A stretch of 6,263 bases of DNA, from the NCBI GenBank assembly GCA_009704345.1, contig WLEH01000067.1:1-6263 (forward strand), written 5' to 3'. Positions 1 through 6,263 of this stretch are shown piece by piece. Under the pieces are notes generated by a model. The model worked only from the letters and a program-made list of their open reading frames with translations, searched no databases and was not told the origin of the DNA. Both the position numbers and the translations under genes were made by a program. The stretch comes from Actinomycetota bacterium. Lineage in GTDB: Bacteria; Actinomycetota; Actinomycetes; S36-B12; UBA5976. How positions within the stretch are numbered: the first letter of the stretch is position 1; every line of letters starts with the position of its first letter.

Positions 1-257
1 GCTTCGTAGTCTGTTTTCATGTTTTCGCTAAATGAAAAAGTTGGTCGGTCACTTAACCGAAATGGCAGCACCATAATTTTTGGCTTTGCCTTGGTATTTA
101 TTCGCTCTGGTGCTATCGGGAAACCAAGCGAAACTGTTTGATTTGGTGAAACGCTAATGCGACAGTCAGATACTGGTGCCGCAACTGAGGAGACCACAAC
201 CACATGAGTGCTGAGCAGTGTGAACGCAGTCAAGAGACTAACTAATCGCAGGCGCAC
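1..257 (-). CDS. Secreted protein of unknown function, N-terminal part only (runs off left edge)
   Basis: A reading frame with no stop for 85 codons begins at a GTG (257-255) and leaves the window at base 1, so only the N-terminus is visible. It starts with a classical Sec signal peptide: basic MRLR, a hydrophobic core over about residues 5-22 (VSLLTAFTLLSTHVVVV), then SSVAA-P, an A-x-A-like site suggesting cleavage near residue 27. The mature part begins PVSDCRISVSPNQ and contains KIMVLPFRLSDRP (about residues 60-72), which looks like a beta strand and loop at the start of a folded domain. The single mature-region Cys (32) is not in a lipobox. The start is supported by the signal peptide, by the preceding in-frame stop at 288-290, and by a -10-like TATAGT exactly 6 bases upstream. 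The gene lies 34 bases after the DUF305 lipoprotein gene on the same strand. I do not recognise the family; a secreted peptidase-like protein is only a guess. Confidence 0.72.
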   Translation of the reverse strand, partial: MRLRLVSLLTAFTLLSTHVVVVSSVAAPVSDCRISVSPNQTVSLGFPIAPERINTKAKPKIMVLPFRLSDRPTFSFSENMKTDYE

Positions 258-263
258 GCCAAG

Positions 264-269
264 ACTATA
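264..269 (-). promoter_or_regulatory. -10-like hexamer TATAGT, possible leaderless promoter of the left-edge secreted-protein gene
   Basis: TATAGT matches TATAAT at five of six bases. Six bases (CTTGGC) separate it from the GTG start at 257, so transcription would begin on or next to the start codon. No Shine-Dalgarno sequence lies before this GTG, which fits a leaderless mRNA. No clear -35 box is visible 16-18 bases further upstream, where the DUF305 gene ends. The placement is inferred from sequence only. Confidence 0.4.
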
Positions 270-291
270 GCAAAAATAGAGGAGGATTTAG

Positions 292-792
292 CTACTTGCC
301 CAGTTCCGTTAGCAACTTATTCATAAATTCAATTTCAGCCATTTGAGTAGAAGTAATGTCCTGACCCAGTTTTGCTGCTAACTCAGTTTTTGAATTGATC
401 ACCATTTTTGCCATCTCAATTGCACCTTCATGATGCTTGATCATTCCCTTCAGAAAGAGACGATCAAATTCGGCACCAGTTGTGTTTCTTAAAGTTTCAA
501 TCTCTGAGTCAGACAACATGCCAGCCATTTGATGACCATCGTGCGCACCAATCATGGCTCCACCCCAACTCAGCATTTCATTGATTTCTGGTTGTTGTGC
601 TGCCTTGATATCTGCTGCTAATTCCAAGATTGCTGGGTTAGTTGAGTTAGTAAGCGCAATATCTGCCATCACTATTGCCTGTTCATGATGCGGCACCATC
701 ATGGCTGCAAACATTTGATCATCGAGTGTGAATGTCGAACCAGCACCACAGCCAGTGACCAGCAAGACCATGCCCAATAGAAATTTTCTCAT
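292..792 (-). CDS. DUF305 family lipoprotein, probable metal (copper?) binding envelope protein
   Basis: This 166-residue protein starts with a lipoprotein signal peptide: MRKF, a hydrophobic stretch at residues 5-12, and the lipobox VTGC with Cys15 as the expected lipidated residue. The mature protein would be anchored outside the membrane. The DUF305 domain shows its two hallmark helices with paired histidines, MMVPHHEQAIVMA (31-43, HH at 35-36) and GMIKHHEGAIEMAKM (116-130, HH at 120-121). A further His/Met cluster, GAHDGHQMAGM, lies at 82-92. The family has a ferritin-like helical fold. A known member, cyanobacterial CopM, binds copper in the periplasm; copper binding here is inference from the His/Met pattern. 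The length suits a single-domain member. The ATG is supported by the signal peptide immediately after it and a TAGATT hexamer 6 bases upstream; there is no Shine-Dalgarno sequence. It lies 58 bases after purL and probably has its own promoter, so functional linkage to purine synthesis is not implied. Confidence 0.9.
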   Translation of the reverse strand: MRKFLLGMVLLVTGCGAGSTFTLDDQMFAAMMVPHHEQAIVMADIALTNSTNPAILELAADIKAAQQPEINEMLSWGGAMIGAHDGHQMAGMLSDSEIETLRNTTGAEFDRLFLKGMIKHHEGAIEMAKMVINSKTELAAKLGQDITSTQMAEIEFMNKLLTELGK

Positions 793-798
793 GGCAAA

Positions 799-804
799 AA
801 TCTA
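799..804 (-). promoter_or_regulatory. -10-like hexamer TAGATT, possible leaderless promoter of the DUF305 gene
   Basis: TAGATT fits the actinobacterial TANNNT -10 pattern and lies 6 bases (TTTGCC) before the ATG at 792, which would put the transcript start at the start codon. The 58-base gap after purL has no Shine-Dalgarno sequence near this ATG. No convincing -35 element is visible. The AT-rich TATATAA further upstream in the same gap (about 828-834) is a weaker alternative -10. Confidence 0.4.
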
Positions 805-850
805 GCCGAAATTTCTGTTAACGCGACTTATATATTTGACGCAATCTACG

Positions 851-3097
851 TTAGTTTGCTAACAATTTGGTTTGAAATGCGGCTGAAAGTCCCTGGCTTC
901 CTAATTGAAATAGCCCAGCGACATCTAAGCCATCGCTTTCGTCATCAATTTCACCAATTAATGTGACTGGCTGATTCAAATCTGTGCAGAGCTTGTGAAA
1001 GCCGGTATCGCCATAACCTGGGACCACCACCAGCGCTCGGGCAGTTGATTCGCTAAATAGCATTTCAGCGGTCATCAATTCAGCAGGCAACTCAACTCGC
1101 ATACCAATTCCAGAGTCATAAACCATCTCGGCGAGCGCAACCAATAATCCACCATCTGCTAAATCATGAGCTGCTTCTGCGATCCCATACGCGGCAAAGT
1201 TTCGCATGCAGCGAGCCAGCACTTTCTCCGCATCAATATTCAATTTTGGCGGTACGCCGCCAAGATGATTGTGAATGACTTCAGCCCAGATAGAGCCATC
1301 TAGTTCTGGTTTAGTTTCACCAAGCAGATAAACCTTGCTACCAGGTGACGAGTACGCTCGAGTGATGCGCTTGCCAACATCATCAAGTACACCAAGCACG
1401 CCAATTACTGGTGTTGGCAGAATTGCCACATCGCCAGTTTGGTTATAGAACGAAACATTACCGCCGGTAACCGGCGTACCAAACTCAAGCGCTCCATCAG
1501 CAAGCCCTGATACAGCTTCAGCAAATTGCCACATAATTTCCGGATCTTCGGGCGAACCAAAGTTAAGGCAATTTGTTACCGCAATTGGTTTTGCCCCACT
1601 CATTGCCACATTGCGATAAGCCTCAGCTAAATTCAATTGCGCACCAAGATATGGATCTAGTTGGCAATATCTACCATTACCATCTAACGAGATTGCGACA
1701 CCTTTTCCAGTTTTACGATCAATACGAACCATGCCAGCATCATCAGGTGCGGAAAGCACAGTGTCACCGCGAACATATTTATCGTATTGCTCTGTGATCC
1801 AAGACTTATCTGCCAAATTTGCATGACTTAACAACTTAACTAAATCTGCCTTAATCCCTACTCCATCAGTTGGTTTTGGCAAAGTTGTCGTGGTGTTTAC
1901 AATCAAGTTATCTTGATTTGCCGGTCGCTTCATCGGCCTTTCATAAACTGGACCTTCATGCGCAACAGTTCTAGGTGGAACATCAACAATTAATTCATCA
2001 TGCCAGTAGATCTCTAATTTATCTGTTTGGGTTACTTCACCAATCACAGTTGCGCTCAAATCCCACTTATCACAAATTGCGAGCACCGCATCTAAATTCT
2101 CTGGCGCAATAATTGCGCACATTCGCTCTTGCGATTCACTCATTAAAATTTCTTCTGGGGTTAATGATTCATCTCGCAGTGGCACACGATCTAATTGCAC
2201 CCGCATACCACCAGAACCATTGCTTGCCATCTCACTAGTTGCGCAAGAAAGTCCAGCTCCACCTAGATCTTGAATCGCTTCAATTAAGCCTGCACGCGCC
2301 ATTTCTAACGTGGCTTCAATGAGCAACTTCTCCATAAATGGATCACCAACTTGCACACTTGGTCTTGCGGCTTGCGCTGATTCATCAAATACTTCAGATG
2401 CTAAAACTGATACACCACCGATGCCATCGCCACCAGTTGCTGCACCATAGAGCAGCACTAAATCGCCAACTTCTTCAGCGCCGCTAGTCAAAATTTGATC
2501 ATGCCGCATTGCGCCAACGCAGAGTGCATTAACTAATGGATTGCCAGCATATGAAGAATGAAAAACAGTTTCGCCACCAATGTTTGGCAGTCCCAAGCTA
2601 TTGCCATATCCACCAATGCCAGCGACCACACCGTTTAAAACTCGCGCGGTATCGGGCGCTTTGGGATCGCCAAACCGCAGCGAATCCATCACGGCAAGCG
2701 GGCGCGCTCCCATCGCCAAAATGTCTCGCACAATGCCACCAACACCAGTTGCGGCACCTTGGTATGGCTCAATGAATGATGGGTGGTTATGCGATTCAAC
2801 TTTGAATGTGACTGCCCAATTGTCCCCAATATCAACAACTCCAGCGTTTTCACCAATTCCAATTAGCAACACATCATTATCTGGGGTCTTCTCGCCAAAC
2901 TTACGTAAGTGAACTTTGCTGCTCTTATAACTGCAATGCTCGCTCCACATTACTGAATACATTGCTAACTCAGCTGAGGTTGGCCTTCTACCCAAAATAT
3001 CTTTGATGCGTTGATACTCGTCTTGTTTCAGCCCAAGTTTTTGCCATGGTTGATTAACCTCTGGTGTTGCTTGGGCATTTGAAACTGTATCGACCAT
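851..3097 (-). CDS. purL: Phosphoribosylformylglycinamidine (FGAM) synthase subunit PurL
   Basis: PurL is the ATP-dependent synthase subunit that converts FGAR to FGAM in purine biosynthesis, using ammonia released by PurQ; PurS bridges the two. At 748 residues it is the small PurL type of Gram-positive bacteria, not the ~1,300-residue fused enzyme. Visible motifs are WSEHCSYKSSK (51-61), containing the conserved histidine (54); ESHNHPS (101-107) followed by EPYQGAATGVGGIVRDI (110-126) of the ATP-binding region; IGGETVF (173-179); GDPFMEK (251-257); IQDLGGAGL (275-283) and MSESQERM (319-326). The second AIRS-like half shows RGDTVL (443-448), TNCLNFG (508-514), TGGNVSFYNQ (544-553) and HDLADGGL (644-651). 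The ATG directly follows the purQ stop codon with no gap. An AGGAG 11 bases upstream, inside purQ, supports this start. No residue appears missing and the frame is intact. Confidence 0.98.
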   Translation of the reverse strand: MVDTVSNAQATPEVNQPWQKLGLKQDEYQRIKDILGRRPTSAELAMYSVMWSEHCSYKSSKVHLRKFGEKTPDNDVLLIGIGENAGVVDIGDNWAVTFKVESHNHPSFIEPYQGAATGVGGIVRDILAMGARPLAVMDSLRFGDPKAPDTARVLNGVVAGIGGYGNSLGLPNIGGETVFHSSYAGNPLVNALCVGAMRHDQILTSGAEEVGDLVLLYGAATGGDGIGGVSVLASEVFDESAQAARPSVQVGDPFMEKLLIEATLEMARAGLIEAIQDLGGAGLSCATSEMASNGSGGMRVQLDRVPLRDESLTPEEILMSESQERMCAIIAPENLDAVLAICDKWDLSATVIGEVTQTDKLEIYWHDELIVDVPPRTVAHEGPVYERPMKRPANQDNLIVNTTTTLPKPTDGVGIKADLVKLLSHANLADKSWITEQYDKYVRGDTVLSAPDDAGMVRIDRKTGKGVAISLDGNGRYCQLDPYLGAQLNLAEAYRNVAMSGAKPIAVTNCLNFGSPEDPEIMWQFAEAVSGLADGALEFGTPVTGGNVSFYNQTGDVAILPTPVIGVLGVLDDVGKRITRAYSSPGSKVYLLGETKPELDGSIWAEVIHNHLGGVPPKLNIDAEKVLARCMRNFAAYGIAEAAHDLADGGLLVALAEMVYDSGIGMRVELPAELMTAEMLFSESTARALVVVPGYGDTGFHKLCTDLNQPVTLIGEIDDESDGLDVAGLFQLGSQGLSAAFQTKLLAN

Positions 3098-3766
3098 TTA
3101 AACCGTAACTCCTGCAATCGACCAGAAGAAACCCAGCCCATCAACGCCAGCACCAACTAGACCATCAACCGCATGCTCTGGATGCGGCATGATCCCAACC
3201 ACATTACCTGCTTCATTAGATATCGCCGCAATGTCATTAACTGAACCATTTGGATTGTTGTTGTATCTGGCAACAATTAAACCTTTATCTTCTAACTCTG
3301 GTAATGATTCTGGTGCAATTTGATAGCAACCTTCGCCATTTTTAATTGGAATTACTAATTCAGCGCCCGGCTGAAAGAAGTTAGTCCAAGCCGTTTTCGT
3401 ATTTGTGATTGTAATTAACTCTGGCCGACAAATGAAGTGCAGCTCTTTATTGCGAGTTAGCGCACCAGGCAAAAGTCCAGTTTCGCATAACATTTGAAAG
3501 CCATTGCAAATGCCAAGCACTGGCATACCTTCATTTGCTTTATCAATCACTGCTTTCATAATTGGTGACACACTTGCAAGCGCTCCTGCACGTAGATAAT
3601 CACCATAAGAAAATCCGCCAGGCAAAATTACCGCATCAACATCATTTAAATTAGTATCTTTATGCCAAACTGGCACCGCTTCGGCACCACCAAGCGCTAC
3701 CGCCGTTGCCGCATCGCGATCATCTAACGTGCCTGGAAAAGTTATGATGCCAACGCGAGTAGTCAC
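3098..3766 (-). CDS. purQ: FGAM synthase glutamine amidotransferase subunit PurQ
   Basis: PurQ is the class I glutaminase subunit of FGAM synthetase; it hydrolyses glutamine and supplies ammonia to PurL. At 222 residues it has normal family length. The start reads VGIITFPGTLDDRD (5-18), followed by LPGGFSYGDYLRAGA (48-62), which forms the oxyanion region. The nucleophile elbow is GICNGFQ (85-91) with Cys87. The His/Glu of the catalytic triad are in MPHPEHA (193-199; His195, Glu197). NPNGS (171-175) is also typical. The start is a GTG overlapping the purS stop in a 4-base GTGA. It is supported by an SD-like AGGTGAT ending 5 bases upstream and by the usual N-terminus of the family. The stop codon abuts the purL ATG. 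Overlap and abutment suggest coupled translation and balanced subunit amounts. Confidence 0.98.
   Translation of the reverse strand: MTTRVGIITFPGTLDDRDAATAVALGGAEAVPVWHKDTNLNDVDAVILPGGFSYGDYLRAGALASVSPIMKAVIDKANEGMPVLGICNGFQMLCETGLLPGALTRNKELHFICRPELITITNTKTAWTNFFQPGAELVIPIKNGEGCYQIAPESLPELEDKGLIVARYNNNPNGSVNDIAAISNEAGNVVGIMPHPEHAVDGLVGAGVDGLGFFWSIAGVTV
3109..3113 (-). promoter_or_regulatory. Ribosome binding site of purL inside purQ
   Basis: AGGAG lies in the last codons of purQ, 11 bases before the purL ATG at 3097. The spacing is a little long but usable. Together with the zero-gap TAA/ATG junction it points to reinitiation or coupled translation. Confidence 0.5.
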
Positions 3767-4029
3767 TCGCCATCACCTTCATCAGCATAGATGGCATAGG
3801 TTTCAATAACTGGATTGCTCAAAACAGTTGCTGCTAGTTCTTCAATTTCATCCAATAGCGCATCTGTAATTGGGCCATCAACAGAAATCTCAAAGCGCTT
3901 ACCTTGTCGAACATTGTTAACCGATGCGTGACCGGCTCGATTAAACACTCCCTGGATCGCCCTACCCTGCGGGTCCAAAATCTCAGGTTTTGGCATTACT
4001 TCAACGATGATTTTTTCCACGAGGTGCAC
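3763..4029 (-). CDS. purS: FGAM synthase subunit PurS
   Basis: PurS is the small non-catalytic subunit that holds PurQ and PurL together and helps pass ammonia between them. The recognisable family core is IIVEVMPKPEILDPQGRAIQ, then the second conserved block VRQGKRFEISVDG, and a C-terminal helix and strand ending in VIETYAIYADE. Two in-frame GTG codons could start it. The one at 4029 gives 88 residues. The one at 4020 gives 85 residues beginning MEKIIVEVMPKPEI, which matches the usual N-terminal length of actinobacterial PurS. Neither has a clear Shine-Dalgarno sequence. The longer form is reported so that nothing is lost, but the 4020 start fits the family better. The stop codon overlaps the purQ GTG by 4 bases. 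It is the first gene of purSQL and lies 62 bases after the AceE/transketolase-like gene. Confidence 0.95.
   Translation of the reverse strand: MHLVEKIIVEVMPKPEILDPQGRAIQGVFNRAGHASVNNVRQGKRFEISVDGPITDALLDEIEELAATVLSNPVIETYAIYADEGDGE
3772..3778 (-). promoter_or_regulatory. Ribosome binding site of purQ inside purS
   Basis: AGGTGAT is complementary to part of the 16S rRNA 3' tail (GAGGTGATC type) and lies 5 bases before the purQ GTG at 3766. It decides in favour of this GTG, whose first bases overlap the purS stop codon. Confidence 0.6.
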
Positions 4030-4091
4030 TTTACTTGAACTTAGTGCGCCATTGGGAATAAATACTCAGTTTATTGAGATTACCCAAATTG
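4030..4091 (-). promoter_or_regulatory. Candidate purSQL promoter region (two alternative -10 elements)
   Basis: This 62-base gap separates the AceE/transketolase-like gene from purS and is the only place in the window for a purSQL promoter. Two readings are possible. First, TTGGGT (4082-4087) and TATTTA (4059-4064) with a 17-base spacer, a weak -35/-10 pair giving a leader of roughly 25-30 bases. Second, TAAGTT (4038-4043), a TANNNT hexamer 8 bases before the GTG at 4029, giving a nearly leaderless transcript. A 6-bp AT-only inverted repeat (AATAAA/TTTATT, 7-base loop) spans the first -10; it has no GC stem or T tract of a terminator. I recognise no operator or riboswitch. Read-through from upstream is also possible. 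Confidence 0.3.
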
Positions 4092-6263
4092 TTACTGGCT
4101 ATTGAGACTCAAGGCAGCTAACGCACCATTAACAATAGAGCCGGCATCTAGGTCGTGGATTTTGTATAGGTCAAAGATGTTGCCAGACTGGCCAAAGCTA
4201 TCAACCCCCATTGCTACCTGCGGCATACCTAATGCGGAACCTAGCCAGGCCATGGCATGAGATGAGCCATCATGAATTGAGACTATTGGGGCGCGCTCGG
4301 AGAAAACTGGACGCATTGATCCTGGAAACGACGGAGTATTGGCTGTTCTTATCCCTTGCTTGAGGGTGCGCTGCCAACTACCAAACAATCTACCTGGCGA
4401 GGTAACGTCAACGACATGAGCAATTACTCCTTCACTTGCCAGCTCAGCAGCTGCAGTTAAAACTTCTGGCATAACTGCGCCGCAACCAACTAAATGAATA
4501 ACCGGTGAAACTTGATCATCTAGTTTCGCTGAGTTAACTCGACCATCAACTAACCGATAGGCCCCGGCTAGAACCTGTGTTCGTAACGCTGCTTCACCTA
4601 TGCGTTCTTTAGCAGAATTAAATGGTGTTTGATCTAAAGCTCGAGTAGTTAACCTAAAGTAAAAAGCGAGCTCATTGGGTTTTAGATCTGGCGCAGTATC
4701 GGGTTTACTCCCTGACACATGCGCTATCGCATCGCAAAGCAGCCAATCCAATGCTTGACCATAAGCGGGTTCGATAAACACCACGCCAGGTAATTCCATA
4801 CCAACCGAAGGTGTGATCGTTGATTGATGCGCACCACCTTCCGGAGCTAACGTAATTCCAGATGGGGTGCCAGCCACGATAAATTTCGCTCCAGAGTAGA
4901 CGCTGTAAATGAACGCATCCAAACCACGAAGCACAAATGGGTCATAGACAGTTCCAATCGGAATCAATGGTTGATTTGAGAGGTCTGCCGCAAGACCTAA
5001 TTGCCCGAGCAGACTAAATAGATTCATTTCACTTATGCCAAGTTCAATATGTTGGCCCGTTGGTCCTTCTGCCCATTTCAAGATTGGATCTTCATTCCAA
5101 CGCCGTAGTTGGTTTGGATGGAAAACCCCAGTTCGATTAATGAAACCGCCTAAATTTGTGGAAGTTGCAACATCCGGTGCAGTGCTTACTAGATAGGGAC
5201 GAATGTTTTCATCTCGGCTTATCTCACTTAATACCCGACCAAAAACCTCTTGCGAAGATGACTTGGCTGAAGTTGAGATCCCCGTACCAATTGGAATCGC
5301 CGATGCAATAGCAGTTCTTTGATTGTTGCGCTGTAACGCCACCTGCCTGGCCTGGCAAAGCGCATCAGCTGGACTACCGGGTTCGAACAAACTCCACTCA
5401 TTTTCAACTTGCAAGCCGACTTTTTCTCTAAGTTGATTTAACTGAGCGTTAGAAATTTGAGCTGAATGATTTCTTGGATCACCAGCGATTGGTAAATGCC
5501 AGCCTTTGATTGTGTATGCGAAAACTACACTTGGTCGGTCCTGATGTGAATCGCACTCAGCAAACGCTTCCAACAATTCCGAAATGTCATGCCCGCCCAG
5601 ATCAGTTAAGATCTCAAATAACTCCTGATCGGAAAATCTGTCGATAAATTGCTTAACTGAAGTGGGTGCTCCTTCCAAAAATCGAATTCGAGCAGCTGCT
5701 GGTGTTAGACCAAAAAGTGATTGATATTGTTCATTTGGAATATCGTTAAACCATTGCTTGAATTCTTGGCTATCAGGAATTGAAAAAACCTGTTTTAGCT
5801 TTGCTCCATATTTAATCTCGCGCACATGCCAGCCAGATGCTTCAAATTGTGCTCGCCATTGCGAAATGCGCACGCCGGGAACGACTCGATCTAGTGATTG
5901 TCGATTGAAGTCAACAATCCACATCACGTTACCTAATCCATCAGTTGCAGGATCAGCTATTGCTTCCCAGATGTTTCCTTCATCTAATTCGGCATCGCCG
6001 ATGATCGCAATGAATCTTGATGCTGGTCGATTTCCAAAATGTGCATCTACGTATCTTCTGGTCACCGCTGCAAAGAGCGGAGCAACTGCACCTAGTCCGA
6101 CTGATCCGGTTGAAAAATCAACTTGGTCTGGGTCCTTGGTTCGAGATGGGTAACTCTGCAGTCCCCCAGATGCTCGTAATTGAGTTAGATACTTCTGATC
6201 TAGATTACCCAATAGATACTGAATCGCATGAAATACTGGAGACGCATGAGGCTTAACACTGAC
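4092..6263 (-). CDS. AceE/transketolase-like thiamine-diphosphate enzyme, 5' end outside the window
   Basis: The C-terminal 723 residues are visible. The frame continues past the right edge: it is open through the 17 codons upstream of the internal TTG at 6212, and these encode the conserved KPHASPVFHAIQYL, so that TTG is not the real start. Numbering visible residues, KPHASP (4-9) carries a His matching the active-site His of QGHISPG in E. coli AceE. GDAELDEGN (89-97) to DFNRQSLD (118-125) is the GD-x(n)-N thiamine-diphosphate/Mg site. GISEMN (409-414) holds the expected cofactor-activating Glu412 in the pyrimidine domain, and EGGAHQST (475-482) matches the AceE EGLQH region. The C-terminal domain has VGCGAVMPEV (592-601) and VDSFGQSG (687-694). 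The overall order is that of homodimeric pyruvate dehydrogenase E1 and transketolase. The KPHASP, SYPSRTKDPDPVD-like and NRQSLD blocks recall a less-studied AceE-like 'transketolase' family. The substrate cannot be determined: a pyruvate or other 2-oxoacid dehydrogenase E1, or a transketolase, are both possible. No lipoyl or E2 gene is in the window. Confidence 0.9.
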   Translation of the reverse strand, partial: VSVKPHASPVFHAIQYLLGNLDQKYLTQLRASGGLQSYPSRTKDPDQVDFSTGSVGLGAVAPLFAAVTRRYVDAHFGNRPASRFIAIIGDAELDEGNIWEAIADPATDGLGNVMWIVDFNRQSLDRVVPGVRISQWRAQFEASGWHVREIKYGAKLKQVFSIPDSQEFKQWFNDIPNEQYQSLFGLTPAAARIRFLEGAPTSVKQFIDRFSDQELFEILTDLGGHDISELLEAFAECDSHQDRPSVVFAYTIKGWHLPIAGDPRNHSAQISNAQLNQLREKVGLQVENEWSLFEPGSPADALCQARQVALQRNNQRTAIASAIPIGTGISTSAKSSSQEVFGRVLSEISRDENIRPYLVSTAPDVATSTNLGGFINRTGVFHPNQLRRWNEDPILKWAEGPTGQHIELGISEMNLFSLLGQLGLAADLSNQPLIPIGTVYDPFVLRGLDAFIYSVYSGAKFIVAGTPSGITLAPEGGAHQSTITPSVGMELPGVVFIEPAYGQALDWLLCDAIAHVSGSKPDTAPDLKPNELAFYFRLTTRALDQTPFNSAKERIGEAALRTQVLAGAYRLVDGRVNSAKLDDQVSPVIHLVGCGAVMPEVLTAAAELASEGVIAHVVDVTSPGRLFGSWQRTLKQGIRTANTPSFPGSMRPVFSERAPIVSIHDGSSHAMAWLGSALGMPQVAMGVDSFGQSGNIFDLYKIHDLDAGSIVNGALAALSLNSQ

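Noticed and set aside
822..842. GCG...CGC imperfect inverted repeat in the gap after purL, considered as a terminator
   Set aside because: Only three outer pairs hold before a mismatch and there is no T run; it is more likely chance in an AT-rich gap.
1573..1797. Plus-strand open frame of 74 codons inside purL
   Set aside because: It is antisense to the intact, strongly conserved purL, its His/Gln/Leu-rich translation resembles no protein, and no ribosome binding site is evident.
2536..2912. Two overlapping plus-strand open frames (79 and 110 codons) opposite the N-terminal half of purL
   Set aside because: Both lie fully within conserved purL codons and overlap each other in different frames; this is expected by chance from codon bias on the other strand.
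851..4029. Purine riboswitch or PurR-type operator controlling purSQL
   Set aside because: The only upstream gap is 62 bases, too short for a purine riboswitch aptamer plus platform, and no PurR-like palindrome is visible.
4057..4075. Inverted repeat AATAAA/TTTATT in the gap before purS, considered as a terminator of the upstream gene
   Set aside because: The stem is AT-only with a 7-base loop and no following T tract, too weak for an intrinsic terminator.
5758..6256. Two plus-strand open frames (131 and 79 codons) opposite the AceE/transketolase-like gene
   Set aside because: They are antisense to the cofactor-binding domain, which is clearly the coding strand; the translations show no recognisable domain or start signals.

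Overview
The window looks like a low-GC actinobacterial chromosome (mid-40s % GC, estimated by eye). The evidence is the stand-alone PurS-PurQ-PurL set with very actinobacterial protein sequences (for example the LGRRPTSAELAMYSVMWSEHCSYK stretch of PurL, positions 35-58, and MPKPEILDPQG in PurS). Modest GC combined with actinobacterial proteins would suit a streamlined freshwater lineage such as Nanopelagicales (acI). That placement is inference, not something the window proves.

Every supported gene is on the minus strand, so the biological order runs from right to left. At 4092-6263 is the 3' part of a large thiamine-diphosphate enzyme of the AceE/transketolase superfamily. Its reading frame runs off the right edge, so its true start lies outside the window. 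After a 62-base gap come purS (4029/4020-3763), purQ (3766-3098) and purL (3097-851). PurS and purQ overlap by 4 bases (GTGA), and purQ and purL abut (TAA then ATG), so this is a tight translationally coupled operon for the three parts of FGAM synthetase, step four of purine synthesis. After 58 bases comes a DUF305 lipoprotein (792-292), probably a His/Met-rich metal-binding envelope protein. After another 34 bases comes the start of a secreted protein of unknown function (257-1), which runs off the left edge.

The translation signals fall into two groups. The operon-internal genes purQ and purL have recognisable Shine-Dalgarno sequences. The DUF305 gene and the left-edge secreted-protein gene have none; instead each has a TANNNT -10-like hexamer exactly 6 bases before its start codon, as expected for leaderless transcripts in Actinobacteria. 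PurS has a similar but less exact arrangement, and its start is ambiguous between two GTG codons.

Most of the window is ordinary housekeeping sequence. No RNA gene, mobile element, CRISPR array, convincing terminator or notable repeat was seen. The less understood parts are the truncated secreted protein at the left edge, the DUF305 lipoprotein, and the undetermined substrate of the AceE/transketolase-like enzyme.
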